Shown here in pieces: positions 36,274 through 44,170 of a DNA stretch of 64,000 bases (the first letter of the stretch is position 1; the number at the start of each line of letters is the position of its first letter). The stretch spans positions 372,001 through 436,000 of the forward strand of contig CALFVU010000008.1 of assembly GCA_937928085.1 (NCBI GenBank), read 5' to 3'. Below the pieces are notes generated by a model. That model saw only the letters and a list, made by a program, of their open reading frames with translations, was not told the DNA's origin and did not search any database. The DNA comes from an uncultured bacterium (GTDB lineage: Bacteria > Spirochaetota > Leptospiria > Leptospirales > Leptonemataceae). The translations under genes and the position numbers were made by a program.

Positions 36274-37267
36274 AGAATTATTAGAAGAATTAAATATATA
36301 TTTAAATAAAACAAAAATAGAGGATTTTAAAACTGAATTTTTACATTTTCCTGTTATGATCCGAGAGGTTCTTTTTTTTAAAAATCAGATCAAAAAACAA
36401 GATCCGGTTTTTTTAGATTGTACCTTAGGCAGTGCAGGACATTCTTTTTTTTTGTATCAAAATCAAAAAGATGATGCGATTTTTTTTGCTATGGAAAGGG
36501 ATTTTCGAATGATTCAGATAGCTGAAAATCGATTAAAATCTACAAAAATTCCCTATATTCTCTTAAATTCCTCATTAGATGAGAATCTTAACATTGATTT
36601 ATTAAATTCGAAAATAAAATTTTATATAATTCATAAAAGATTTTCTTTTGCAAAAGATTTTCTTTTAAGTATTCAAAAAAAAGTAGATTTTTTGATTTGT
36701 GACTTAGGGATCTCTATGCATCATTTAAAAGAAGATTGGGGATTTTCCTACAAAAATAAAAATTTAGATTTTGGATTAGATCAACAAACTCCAGATACAA
36801 AAGAAATCATTAATCAATATTCAGAAAAAGAACTTTATGAAATTTTACATATTTATGGAGAAGAAAAACTAGCAAAAAAAATAGCAAAGGAGATCATCAT
36901 AAATCGACCTATAAATTCAGCAATTCAATTAAAAAATTTAATTCTAAAAGTGTATGCTAAAACTTATAAAAAATACGTGCCCGAAAAAGTTGTCCAGAGA
37001 GCTTTTCAAGCTTTTAGAATTTATGTAAATTCAGAATTAGAAGAATTAAAAACATTATTAGATAGTTTGGATATGATTTTAAATCCTAAAGGTATTGCTA
37101 TTTTTATTTCTTTTCATTCCTTAGAAGATAAAATCATAAAAGACTATAGTAGACAAAAAAATGCTACTTATATTGTTTTAAAAAAACCTATACTACCCAC
37201 TCTAGAAGAATGCAAGATAAATCCATCTTCCAATTCCGCCCGTATGAGAATTTTATGGAAGATTTAA
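36245..37267 (+). CDS. rsmH: 16S rRNA (cytosine1402-N4)-methyltransferase
   Basis: RsmH (MraW) methylates C1402 in the ribosomal P site. Motifs: HFPVMIREVLFF, DCTLGSAGHSFFL (SAM binding), DLGISMHHLKEDWGFSY, QRAFQAFRIYVNSELEELK and FISFHSLEDKIIKDY. The 340 residues include about 30 extra at the N-terminus that overlap the end of queG. An insertion between motifs I and II (IKFYIIHKRFSFAKDFLL) is longer than usual. It is followed by an FtsL-like gene, the order found in dcw clusters, but no mraZ, ftsI or mur genes are here. Confidence 0.93.
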   Translation: MKSLKNIVSKELLEELNIYLNKTKIEDFKTEFLHFPVMIREVLFFKNQIKKQDPVFLDCTLGSAGHSFFLYQNQKDDAIFFAMERDFRMIQIAENRLKSTKIPYILLNSSLDENLNIDLLNSKIKFYIIHKRFSFAKDFLLSIQKKVDFLICDLGISMHHLKEDWGFSYKNKNLDFGLDQQTPDTKEIINQYSEKELYEILHIYGEEKLAKKIAKEIIINRPINSAIQLKNLILKVYAKTYKKYVPEKVVQRAFQAFRIYVNSELEELKTLLDSLDMILNPKGIAIFISFHSLEDKIIKDYSRQKNATYIVLKKPILPTLEECKINPSSNSARMRILWKI

Positions 37268-37542
37268 TCAAAACAGCAAAAATTTTTTTAATTTACATAA
37301 TGATTTTCATTTCTTTTGTTTTTATTTTTAAAAAAAAAGTTCAGGGTATCATTTTAGATCGCCAGATTTATTTATTGGAGTTACAAAAAAAAGAATTACT
37401 AAGAAAAAATCAAATTTTAAAATACGAAATAGCTAAAAGAAAAAATTATTCCAAAGAATCTGTGTTATATAACTGGAAGAATTTTCATCGCTTACCTGAT
37501 TACGAAAATCAAAAAATATTTAAAATTATTATTGATAAATAG
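37255..37542 (+). CDS. FtsL-like small membrane protein
   Basis: About 95 residues: a short cytoplasmic N-terminus, one membrane helix (IFLIYIMIFISFVFIF) and a basic coiled-coil-like segment (LQKKELLRKNQILKYEIAKR). Size, topology and position right after rsmH match FtsL, a divisome component. FtsL sequences are too variable for certainty. The start at 37255 lies within rsmH (13-base overlap); the track start at 37210 would place the membrane helix further in and is less likely. Confidence 0.5.
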   Translation: MEDLIKTAKIFLIYIMIFISFVFIFKKKVQGIILDRQIYLLELQKKELLRKNQILKYEIAKRKNYSKESVLYNWKNFHRLPDYENQKIFKIIIDK

Positions 37543-37592
37543 TTTTTAAGAGAATTAAAGTTTTTTTTTTGACTGCCGTATAAAAACATAAA

Positions 37593-37865
37593 ATGACAAT
37601 ACAAAAATTGAAATGTAATATAACTACGAATAGTTATAATCAACGTTCAAAAATTCATAAAATACAGAGAGAAAATTTTATTCATAGTATTGATTTTATA
37701 GTATTCATAGCGGAACAATCAATTAAAATTAAAATTGAATATTTTTTTAAAGAGGGTAAATTATATTACAAAACTTTTTTAGAAGATCCTGACTCTCTAT
37801 TAGATCAGAATACAAAAAAAAAGATTGAAACTGTTTCTAACGATTGTTTTTTGAACAAATGTTAG
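37593..37865 (+). CDS. Small protein of unknown function upstream of FlhB-like gene
   Basis: 90 residues with no signal peptide. It has a beta-rich middle (IKIKIEYFFKEGKLYYKTFL) followed by an acidic-charged helix. I do not recognise it. It lies 10 bases before the FlhB C-domain gene and is likely cotranscribed. Many bacteria place a FliK-like gene before the orphan FlhB-like gene, so a tiny FliK-like remnant is conceivable but unproven. Confidence 0.5.
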   Translation: MTIQKLKCNITTNSYNQRSKIHKIQRENFIHSIDFIVFIAEQSIKIKIEYFFKEGKLYYKTFLEDPDSLLDQNTKKKIETVSNDCFLNKC

Positions 37866-37875
37866 AAATCGTATC

Positions 37876-38136
37876 ATGAATTTTAAGAAAAAAAATATAG
37901 GACTAAAATATAATCCATATGTAGATCAAGCTCCTAAAATTCATTTTAAATTTACGGGATTTCTTCCTGAAAATATAATAAGGGAGATAAAAAAAAAGCA
38001 AATTCCTATAATACAAAATAGTATGCTTGCAGAAGTGTTAAGTAAAATTGAAATACAAAAAGAAATACCTGAAGAATTATATTTGGTAATCTCAAGAATT
38101 TATAAGATACTTTACGAAAATGGATATATAAAGTAA
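37876..38136 (+). CDS. Orphan FlhB C-terminal-domain-like protein
   Basis: 86 residues resembling the cytoplasmic autocleaved domain of FlhB/YscU: IGLKYNPYVDQAPKIHFKFT, then KKKQIPIIQNSMLAEVLSKI and KEIPEELYLVISRIYKILYE. The NPTH cleavage site and the membrane part of full FlhB are absent. Such orphan proteins (FlhX type) are known beside flagellar genes in several phyla, and some can partly replace the FlhB C-domain. No other flagellar genes are in the window. Its stop overlaps the HD-GYP start. Confidence 0.75.
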   Translation: MNFKKKNIGLKYNPYVDQAPKIHFKFTGFLPENIIREIKKKQIPIIQNSMLAEVLSKIEIQKEIPEELYLVISRIYKILYENGYIK

Positions 38137-39326
38137 TGAAAAAAACTATCAAAATAGAACAATTAAAGCCAGGAATGATGTTTTCTTCATCGGTTTATAT
38201 AGACGATAAAAATCTTTTTTTGAGGGCTTTTGAATCTTTAAAAAATTCTGATATTGAAAAACTTTTAAAATGGGGAATTGACAGGGTGTATACGGATGGT
38301 GATATAGTGATTCAGCCATCGGAGGATGTGGATTTAAAAAAAGAAAAAGAATCAAAAAATTTACAAGAAATAGAAGATTTAAAACTACATAAAGAATATT
38401 CTAAATTAAAATCTTTTAGAGAAGAATTTCACAAACGATGTTATGAAATTGGAATGAAATTAAAAGCTAATTTTAAAAATTTAATAGAAAAAAGCCAATT
38501 TAATAATGCTGAATTACTTATGGAGTCATTATACTTAGCAAATCAAATATTAGAGTATAGATTCTTCCTTCTACTTCTTTTTGGAGTAAGATTTTCTGAT
38601 GATATAATCATACATCATAGTATTCATTCAGCTTGTTATGGAGGGTATTTAGGAAAACTGATAGGCCTAAATAAAATTCGTATTCAAGAATTGATTTTTT
38701 CTATGATGATTATGGATATAGGAATGTATTTTATACCATTGGAATTAAGAAAAAAAAATCATCCTTTAAATGAAGAAGAGAAAAGAACTTTTTACTTACA
38801 TACTTTATACGGATATCGCATACTTACAAAAAATGCCTATGTAAAGCAAAATTTAGCTTTAGTTGCTTTACAGCATCATGAAAATTTCGATGGAACCGGT
38901 TATCCAAAAAGAATTAAAGAACAAGAAATTTTTTTAATGGCAAGAATTGCTTCTGTGGTAGATCGGTACACCGCAATGTTGGAAGATCGGTATCACCGTA
39001 AAGCAAGAATTCCTTACGAAGCTATAAAAATTTTACTTTCTGAGGAAGCCATTCATTTCGATCCGAGAATTCTTAAGTTTTTTGTAGGGGGAATGTCTGC
39101 TTATCCTATTGGATCATATGTGGAATTATCAAATGGATATAAAGCTTTAGTAATCGAAGGAAATCAACAAGCACCCTTGCGTCCTCTTGTAAAATTTGTA
39201 TTTGATGATAAAAAAAATTTTATTAAAGACTTACAAACATTAGATCTTTCAAAACAACCAAATATTACCATAACAAAAGTTCTGGATCCCATACAAGAAA
39301 AAGTTCAAATTCAAAATATCATTTGA
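38136..39326 (+). CDS. HD-GYP-family protein with altered HD motif
   Basis: 396 residues. The N-terminus has the KIEQLKPGMMFSSSVYI segment common before HD-GYP domains. The HD-GYP region spans about 155-320: IHHSIHSACYGGYLG, FSMMIMDIGMYFIP, LHTLYGYRIL (H222), LQHHENFDGTGYPKRI (H247/H248 and GYP 255-257). The metal-binding His-Asp is Met193-Asp194, so one ligand is missing. A C-terminal extension follows (about 330-396). HD-GYP proteins hydrolyse cyclic di-GMP; this one may be inactive or a binder. It overlaps the YraN-like gene by TTGA. Confidence 0.85.
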   Translation: MKKTIKIEQLKPGMMFSSSVYIDDKNLFLRAFESLKNSDIEKLLKWGIDRVYTDGDIVIQPSEDVDLKKEKESKNLQEIEDLKLHKEYSKLKSFREEFHKRCYEIGMKLKANFKNLIEKSQFNNAELLMESLYLANQILEYRFFLLLLFGVRFSDDIIIHHSIHSACYGGYLGKLIGLNKIRIQELIFSMMIMDIGMYFIPLELRKKNHPLNEEEKRTFYLHTLYGYRILTKNAYVKQNLALVALQHHENFDGTGYPKRIKEQEIFLMARIASVVDRYTAMLEDRYHRKARIPYEAIKILLSEEAIHFDPRILKFFVGGMSAYPIGSYVELSNGYKALVIEGNQQAPLRPLVKFVFDDKKNFIKDLQTLDLSKQPNITITKVLDPIQEKVQIQNII

Positions 39327-39754
39327 GTATTTTTAAGCATCCTTCAGAAATTGTTGCTTGTCAATATTTAGAAGAGCAGGGTCATATTATTTTAGAACAT
39401 AACAAATTTTTTTATGTAGATCATTCCAAAATCGAGATTGATATAATTTCGTACGAAGAACAAAAAGAAATTCTACATTTTGTAGAAGTAAAAAATTGGA
39501 AAGTTTTTCATAATTTTATCCATCCTGTAATTCGAGAACAAATTAAACGAAAAGAAAAAATTATTGCTTCGTATCAACAATACATCGATGAGGTTTCTAG
39601 AAATATCAATATTTATAAAAATAGAGAAGAATATAATTCTTTTTTATGTCTTTTGCAAACAAAAAATATCTGGGAAATTTCTGTTTCTTTTGATTTAATT
39701 TGGATTCAAGAAAGAACTGTGGAATTTTTTACTAATGTTTTATTAGATATATAA
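39323..39754 (+). CDS. YraN-like (UPF0102) nuclease-fold protein
   Basis: 143 residues matching the YraN layout: EIVACQYLEEQGHIILEHNK, KIEIDIISYEEQKEILHFVE and VEVKNW, the Glu-Ile-Asp and Val-Glu-Val-Lys signature of a restriction-endonuclease-like fold. Function in the family is unclear, possibly DNA repair or branched-DNA processing. The start is TTG overlapping the HD-GYP stop. The C-terminal part is longer and more divergent than usual. Confidence 0.75.
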   Translation: MSIFKHPSEIVACQYLEEQGHIILEHNKFFYVDHSKIEIDIISYEEQKEILHFVEVKNWKVFHNFIHPVIREQIKRKEKIIASYQQYIDEVSRNINIYKNREEYNSFLCLLQTKNIWEISVSFDLIWIQERTVEFFTNVLLDI

Positions 39755-39833
39755 AAATTTTTTAATACTAAAGTAAAGATTCGTCGAAGGTACTTGTATC
39801 CACGGATGGAAATTTTGTTACAAGGATGTAACT

Positions 39834-40052
39834 ATGGAAAAAAACCCTAAAGAATCAAAACACAATCAAAAGAATGAATATTTAAAAGAATGGGAACAAG
39901 ATCCAATGATTTTAAAAAAACAGGGAATCGAATATTTAAAACGAAAAGATATTTCGTATTACAAAAAAAAGATTATTGATGAGAATTATCTGGATCATGC
40001 TATTGAGAGAATAGCAATGGAGCTATCCCATTTTATTCTAAAAGATCGATAG
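39834..40052 (+). CDS. Small charged protein of unknown function
   Basis: 72 residues, highly charged and predicted helical (KEWEQDPMILKKQGIEYLKR). No family recognised. It is likely real: an AAGGATG-like ribosome-binding site precedes the ATG, and a strong terminator follows 4 bases after its stop. It is the last gene of the 35.3-40.1 kb run or has its own promoter in the 79-base gap. Confidence 0.65.
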   Translation: MEKNPKESKHNQKNEYLKEWEQDPMILKKQGIEYLKRKDISYYKKKIIDENYLDHAIERIAMELSHFILKDR

Positions 40053-40055
40053 TGC

Positions 40056-40087
40056 ATAAGCCTGTGTAAGCAGGCTTATTTTTTTTC
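40056..40087 (+). terminator. Rho-independent terminator
   Basis: ATAAGCCTG (40056-40064) pairs with CAGGCTTAT (40071-40079) over a 6-base loop and is followed by a run of Ts on the plus strand. It ends the plus-strand run. The T run lies inside the last codons of the convergent ComM-like gene. Confidence 0.9.
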
Positions 40088-41602
40088 TACAAATAAAGTT
40101 TTTTTTAAAATTGGTTCTTCATATAAAGTAATAAGTTTTCTTATTTGAATTGCCTGAATTATGTGATGTTTTTTAATTAAGGTACTTTCTTCTAAATCTG
40201 CAATAGTTCTGGCTACTTTTAAGTTTAGTTTTTTTTCGTAATCATAATTAGAAGTGTCTATTATATTTTCTAACCATTCTTCTGATTCTTTAGAATCTAG
40301 TATACAATAGTCATATACTCTTTCTAGAGGTATTTGGGCATTAAAAGAGAAATTTTCATTAGAAAATCGATTTTTTTGAATTTCTATTGCTTTATCAATT
40401 TTTTGTTTTGTTTTCAGAATCTCATTCTCTTTCATAGTTACAAAGTTTAAATTTGAAATATGTAGATAAATTTCTATTTGATATTTTAAAAACGTAATAA
40501 ATTTTTTCATATATTCGAAAATAGCTTTTTGACTGCAAGTGCATACTTTTAATGGATTTAAAAAATTACCGCAAGGGCAAGTTTGTGTGGAAAGAAAAAT
40601 CCAGAATTTATTTTTTATGTTTAGACTTTCCAAATTTTTTTTATAAATAAAAGCTTCGTTTTTTTCTAATAATTCTTTTAAAAATAGAATAATTTTTTTA
40701 TCGAAAAGATTAATATCTTCTAAAAATAAAATACCATTCAGAGTTTTTAAAAGAATTCCAAAATCATAAGAATCGCCTAAAAACTCCTTATTTTGTATAC
40801 TTGAATTGATTTTGGTAAGAGGTCTACGAGGTTCTGATAAATTCGGGTTATATAGTAAGATTTCCAAACTTTCTTCTTCATTGAGTTCGGGTAATAAGTA
40901 TTCAATTTGTTCTAGTAATGAACTTTTATTTAATTTTTGATTTTCGAACAATATGGTTGGATGCTTACCACTTAAAATTATGGGTAATGTGTTTACGATT
41001 TGTTGTGGTATTTGAACTTCTCTTCTTTTTTTCGTACTAGGCAAAGATAAAAATTTTTTCCCTTTTATTTTTTTATAATTTTGATTAATTAAATCTTTGA
41101 TATGAAAAATCGGATAAAACTCTAAATCGTCTAGAAACAATGTATGCTGTATACAATTATAAGGTAAAAAAATTCTTCGAAATCCTTTTTTATAAGCGTG
41201 TATGATTATAGAAGTTAAAGATTCAGAATATTCAATTTCTCCAAAAAGATTTACTTCTCCTAAAAAAAGCATCGTGTCTAGAGCATCTAAAGAATTCTCA
41301 ATCATAACCAATGCAGGATCAATCGCTAAAAGCAAAGAAACTAAAAGAGATAGATCTAAATAATGATTGTATTGTTTTATTCCCGAAGGTGTAAGGTTGA
41401 TTTGAATGTTTTCGTAAGGAAGATTTAGCTGATTTGATATGAGAATAGTTTGAAGTTTTATTGAAATTTCAGTACTTTTCTGTGTTGGTATTCCTAAAAT
41501 TTTGATGGTTGGAATTCCTTTTCTAATAATTGTTTGGATGGAGATTTTTTTTGAAGAAAAAGTTGTTTCCATTATCAAAGACTTTACAAGAGAAGTTTTC
41601 AT
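40076..41602 (-). CDS. ComM/YifB-family protein with degenerate ATPase site
   Basis: 508 residues. The N-terminal Lon-S5-fold domain is recognisable (GIPTIKILGIPTQKSTEI, then INLTPSGIKQYNHYLDLSLL). The AAA+ core keeps the overall ComM plan (GILFLEDINLF, then the zinc-like CPCGNFLNPLKVCTCS and the C-terminal IADLEESTLIKKHHIIQAIQ). The Walker A is ENQKLNKS (220-227) instead of GPPGSGKT, keeping only the Lys-Ser. Walker B has Glu-Asp in place of Asp-Glu. ComM is a branch-migration helicase in natural transformation; this one may not hydrolyse ATP. Only 18 bases separate its start from the divergent secretion cluster. Confidence 0.82.
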   Translation of the reverse strand: MKTSLVKSLIMETTFSSKKISIQTIIRKGIPTIKILGIPTQKSTEISIKLQTILISNQLNLPYENIQINLTPSGIKQYNHYLDLSLLVSLLLAIDPALVMIENSLDALDTMLFLGEVNLFGEIEYSESLTSIIIHAYKKGFRRIFLPYNCIQHTLFLDDLEFYPIFHIKDLINQNYKKIKGKKFLSLPSTKKRREVQIPQQIVNTLPIILSGKHPTILFENQKLNKSSLLEQIEYLLPELNEEESLEILLYNPNLSEPRRPLTKINSSIQNKEFLGDSYDFGILLKTLNGILFLEDINLFDKKIILFLKELLEKNEAFIYKKNLESLNIKNKFWIFLSTQTCPCGNFLNPLKVCTCSQKAIFEYMKKFITFLKYQIEIYLHISNLNFVTMKENEILKTKQKIDKAIEIQKNRFSNENFSFNAQIPLERVYDYCILDSKESEEWLENIIDTSNYDYEKKLNLKVARTIADLEESTLIKKHHIIQAIQIRKLITLYEEPILKKTLFVEKK

Positions 41603-41620
41603 ATAAATATTGTATATTCA

Positions 41621-42031
41621 ATGAGACTTATTTTATTAATTTTTTTTTATTTCTATGTAATTTTTTTAATTTCTTCTTGTAAAAGTTCCATCATTTCTAA
41701 AAAAGAATTAAAAAGATTCAATGATATTCTAGAAAATTCTGTGTATGTTTCTATAAGTGAATTGTATCTTTATGAGTATGATTTTAAACAAAAAGATTTT
41801 AAAAAAATATCAAATGTCCCTATCATAAAAAAAAATACAAAATTAAAAATTCAATTAGAATCTCAGGATGATTGGCTTAGAATTCGGGTGTTTGAGCTGG
41901 CTGGTAATCCAAAACAAAACTTTGGCAATGTGGTTTTTTATATGGTATCTTCGGAAGAAAAAGTTACATTAGAAGACTTAAAAAAAGCTATTGATGAATT
42001 TATCAATCAATTTTTTCAAAAAGTCAATTAA
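41621..42031 (+). CDS. Lipoprotein at head of type II secretion cluster
   Basis: 136 residues with a lipoprotein signal (LISSC, Cys20). The mature part is beta-rich with KLKIQLESQDDWLRIRVFEL and a charged C-terminal helix. No family recognised with confidence. Its place before the LysM/M23 and gsp genes, and the co-directional 45-base gap, suggest it helps the secretin or the periplasmic part of the machine (a pilotin-like or assembly lipoprotein). That role is inference from context. Confidence 0.65.
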   Translation: MRLILLIFFYFYVIFLISSCKSSIISKKELKRFNDILENSVYVSISELYLYEYDFKQKDFKKISNVPIIKKNTKLKIQLESQDDWLRIRVFELAGNPKQNFGNVVFYMVSSEEKVTLEDLKKAIDEFINQFFQKVN

Positions 42032-42076
42032 AATCTACCGATATGCCGATAATAAGATAATAAAATGGGGACTAAA

Positions 42077-43171
42077 ATGAATTTAAAATCTTTTTTTTTC
42101 CAACCAAAGCAAAGGTATAATAATTTTTGGGCAATTTTGTTTTATACGTTTTTTTTTACTAACTTATTAAATTCTCAATCTAAAGAAATCGATGAAATAG
42201 ATTTAGAAATAAAAAAATATCTTTACAAAATTCAAGAAAATGATGTAGACGAAAAAAAACTAAAAGAATTAGAAATCGAGATTGAAAATTATAAAAAAAG
42301 CAATTCATTTCCAGATGTAAAACAGGAATTAGATCAAAATTTATTTGAATTTTCTAATGTAAATACCAAAACTTATGTAGTCAAGCCAAATGATACTTTG
42401 TTTTCCATTAGTAAACAATTTAAAATGAATGTAAACCAGATTTTTGATTTAAATCCAGAATTAAAAACAAAACCCTTATATATAGGGCAGGTCATTAAAG
42501 TAATAGATAATGTACAAGAAGATAAAAATTCTGATTGGAGAATAGAAACCAAAGAAATTTTTGAGGAAAAATCTTATATAGTTGCTAAAGGAGATACATT
42601 AAGTTCTATAGCAAAAAAGTTTAATACCACCGTAGAAGAATTGTTAAAAATAAATAAATTAAAAAGGAATAGTATTTTAAAAATAAATACAAAAATTATT
42701 ATAAGCCGTTACAAAATTGTTAAAGAGTTTAAAGTGAGAAAATTTTTTATAAAACCTGTTGATGGATATATTACTTCTACATTTGGTTATAGAAAAAATC
42801 CTTTTATTGATACATTATCAAATTTTCATAATGGAGTGGATTTTGCTGCTCCTATAGGAACACCAATTGTTGCAGCAAAAGAAGGAATTGTGATTTTTTC
42901 TGGAAGGATGGTAGGCTATGGAAATTGTATTTTCATTCGGCATCCACAAGGTTATATTACTGTTTATGGACACAATAAAGTAAATTATGTAAAAGTTGGA
43001 GATATAGTGGAAAAAGGTCAAAAAATTGGAGAAGTAGGAAGAACGGGATATGCAACAGGTCCTCATTTACATTTTGAGGTGCGGAAATTAGATCGGGTTT
43101 TAAATCCTTTAGTAGCTTTGCAATGGGAAGAACGAGTTGAAATATCAAATAAACGAATTGCATTAAAATGA
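42077..43171 (+). CDS. LysM-M23 peptidoglycan endopeptidase
   Basis: About 364 residues: signal/anchor region, a charged helical segment, and two LysM domains (TYVVKPNDTLFSISKQF, SYIVAKGDTLSSIAKKF). A C-terminal M23 metallopeptidase follows with zinc ligands in FHNGVDFAAPIGTP and GPHLHFEVR. It probably binds and cuts peptidoglycan in the periplasm, and could open the wall for secretin assembly. ATG 42077 is preferred to 42065, because GGGG lies 6 bases before it. The stop overlaps gspC (ATGA). Confidence 0.9.
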   Translation: MNLKSFFFQPKQRYNNFWAILFYTFFFTNLLNSQSKEIDEIDLEIKKYLYKIQENDVDEKKLKELEIEIENYKKSNSFPDVKQELDQNLFEFSNVNTKTYVVKPNDTLFSISKQFKMNVNQIFDLNPELKTKPLYIGQVIKVIDNVQEDKNSDWRIETKEIFEEKSYIVAKGDTLSSIAKKFNTTVEELLKINKLKRNSILKINTKIIISRYKIVKEFKVRKFFIKPVDGYITSTFGYRKNPFIDTLSNFHNGVDFAAPIGTPIVAAKEGIVIFSGRMVGYGNCIFIRHPQGYITVYGHNKVNYVKVGDIVEKGQKIGEVGRTGYATGPHLHFEVRKLDRVLNPLVALQWEERVEISNKRIALK

Positions 43172-44028
43172 CATATATCCTATTAAAATTAACAAAGCAT
43201 ATTTTTACTGTTCTTTTAATTTGCACAGTTGTTTTATCATTTTCTCTTGCTTACTTAACTTCTATTTTCGTTGATTTTTTTCTGTCATCTCCTTATAAAG
43301 AAACTTTTCGAGAAACTTTTACAGCAAAAAAAACACAACCTTTTATTCTTCCAGAAAAAAAGCCATACGAAAACTACGAAAAGTTACTTTCTGGTAATTT
43401 ACTTCAGATACCGATAGGCAGTGGAGTCGAAGAAAATATTTCTGTTGAATCTAAAGACATAGAACTTTTAGGTGTAATTTCCGGTTCTCCTTTAATTGCT
43501 AGAGCTTTAATCCGTATAAAAGATGAAAAAACTCCGAATGAATATGCAATAGGAGAAATTGTAGGAGGGAATAAAATATTAAATATTTTTTTTAATTCGA
43601 TTTTAGTTTTAAGAGGAAATAAAGAATTAGAGATTTTTGTAGGAGAAGATAGCAGTCAATCAAAAGAGCAAACAAAAATAGAAGAACAAATATCTTCTTC
43701 TCATAATGTACAAAAAGTAACCATTAAAAGATCTAAGGTAATTCAGCTTACTCAAAATCAAGCTCAGTTATATGAAAATAAGTTTACTCCTATAACCAAA
43801 GAAGGTAAAATTCTAGGAATTAAAATGATATTTATTCCGAATAATAATTTTTTATACGAATTAGGTGCAAGAAGCGGAGACATTATTCGCAGGATTAATG
43901 GTCAGCCTTTAGACAACATTAATAAAATGATGGAGTTGTGGCAAAGTATACAAACTTTAAATAAAGTTTCTGTAGAAATAGAAAGAAGTGGTAGAATAAT
44001 TCCGTTTGAAATTTTAATTCAAGATTAA
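43168..44028 (+). CDS. gspC: Type II secretion protein GspC
   Basis: 286 residues. GspC is an inner-membrane protein that links the platform to the secretin. It has a short cytoplasmic end, one membrane helix (about 12-36), a homology-region domain (IELLGVISGSPLIARALIRI, YAIGEIVGGNKILNIFFNSI) and a C-terminal PDZ domain (LYELGARSGDIIRRINGQPL). The domain order is as in GspC. It overlaps the LysM/M23 gene by 4 bases. 142 AT-rich bases separate it from gspD. Confidence 0.88.
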   Translation: MTYILLKLTKHIFTVLLICTVVLSFSLAYLTSIFVDFFLSSPYKETFRETFTAKKTQPFILPEKKPYENYEKLLSGNLLQIPIGSGVEENISVESKDIELLGVISGSPLIARALIRIKDEKTPNEYAIGEIVGGNKILNIFFNSILVLRGNKELEIFVGEDSSQSKEQTKIEEQISSSHNVQKVTIKRSKVIQLTQNQAQLYENKFTPITKEGKILGIKMIFIPNNNFLYELGARSGDIIRRINGQPLDNINKMMELWQSIQTLNKVSVEIERSGRIIPFEILIQD

Positions 44029-44170
44029 AAATCATAATTAAGTTTTTTTATAAATTATTTAAACTTTTATCTTTTAGAAAATTTTTTTTATAGAGTTGTT
44101 TAATAAAAAACAATATATCTTTTATATTTATAATTAAAAAGTATAGCTATGGATTCCGATAAAAATTTTA

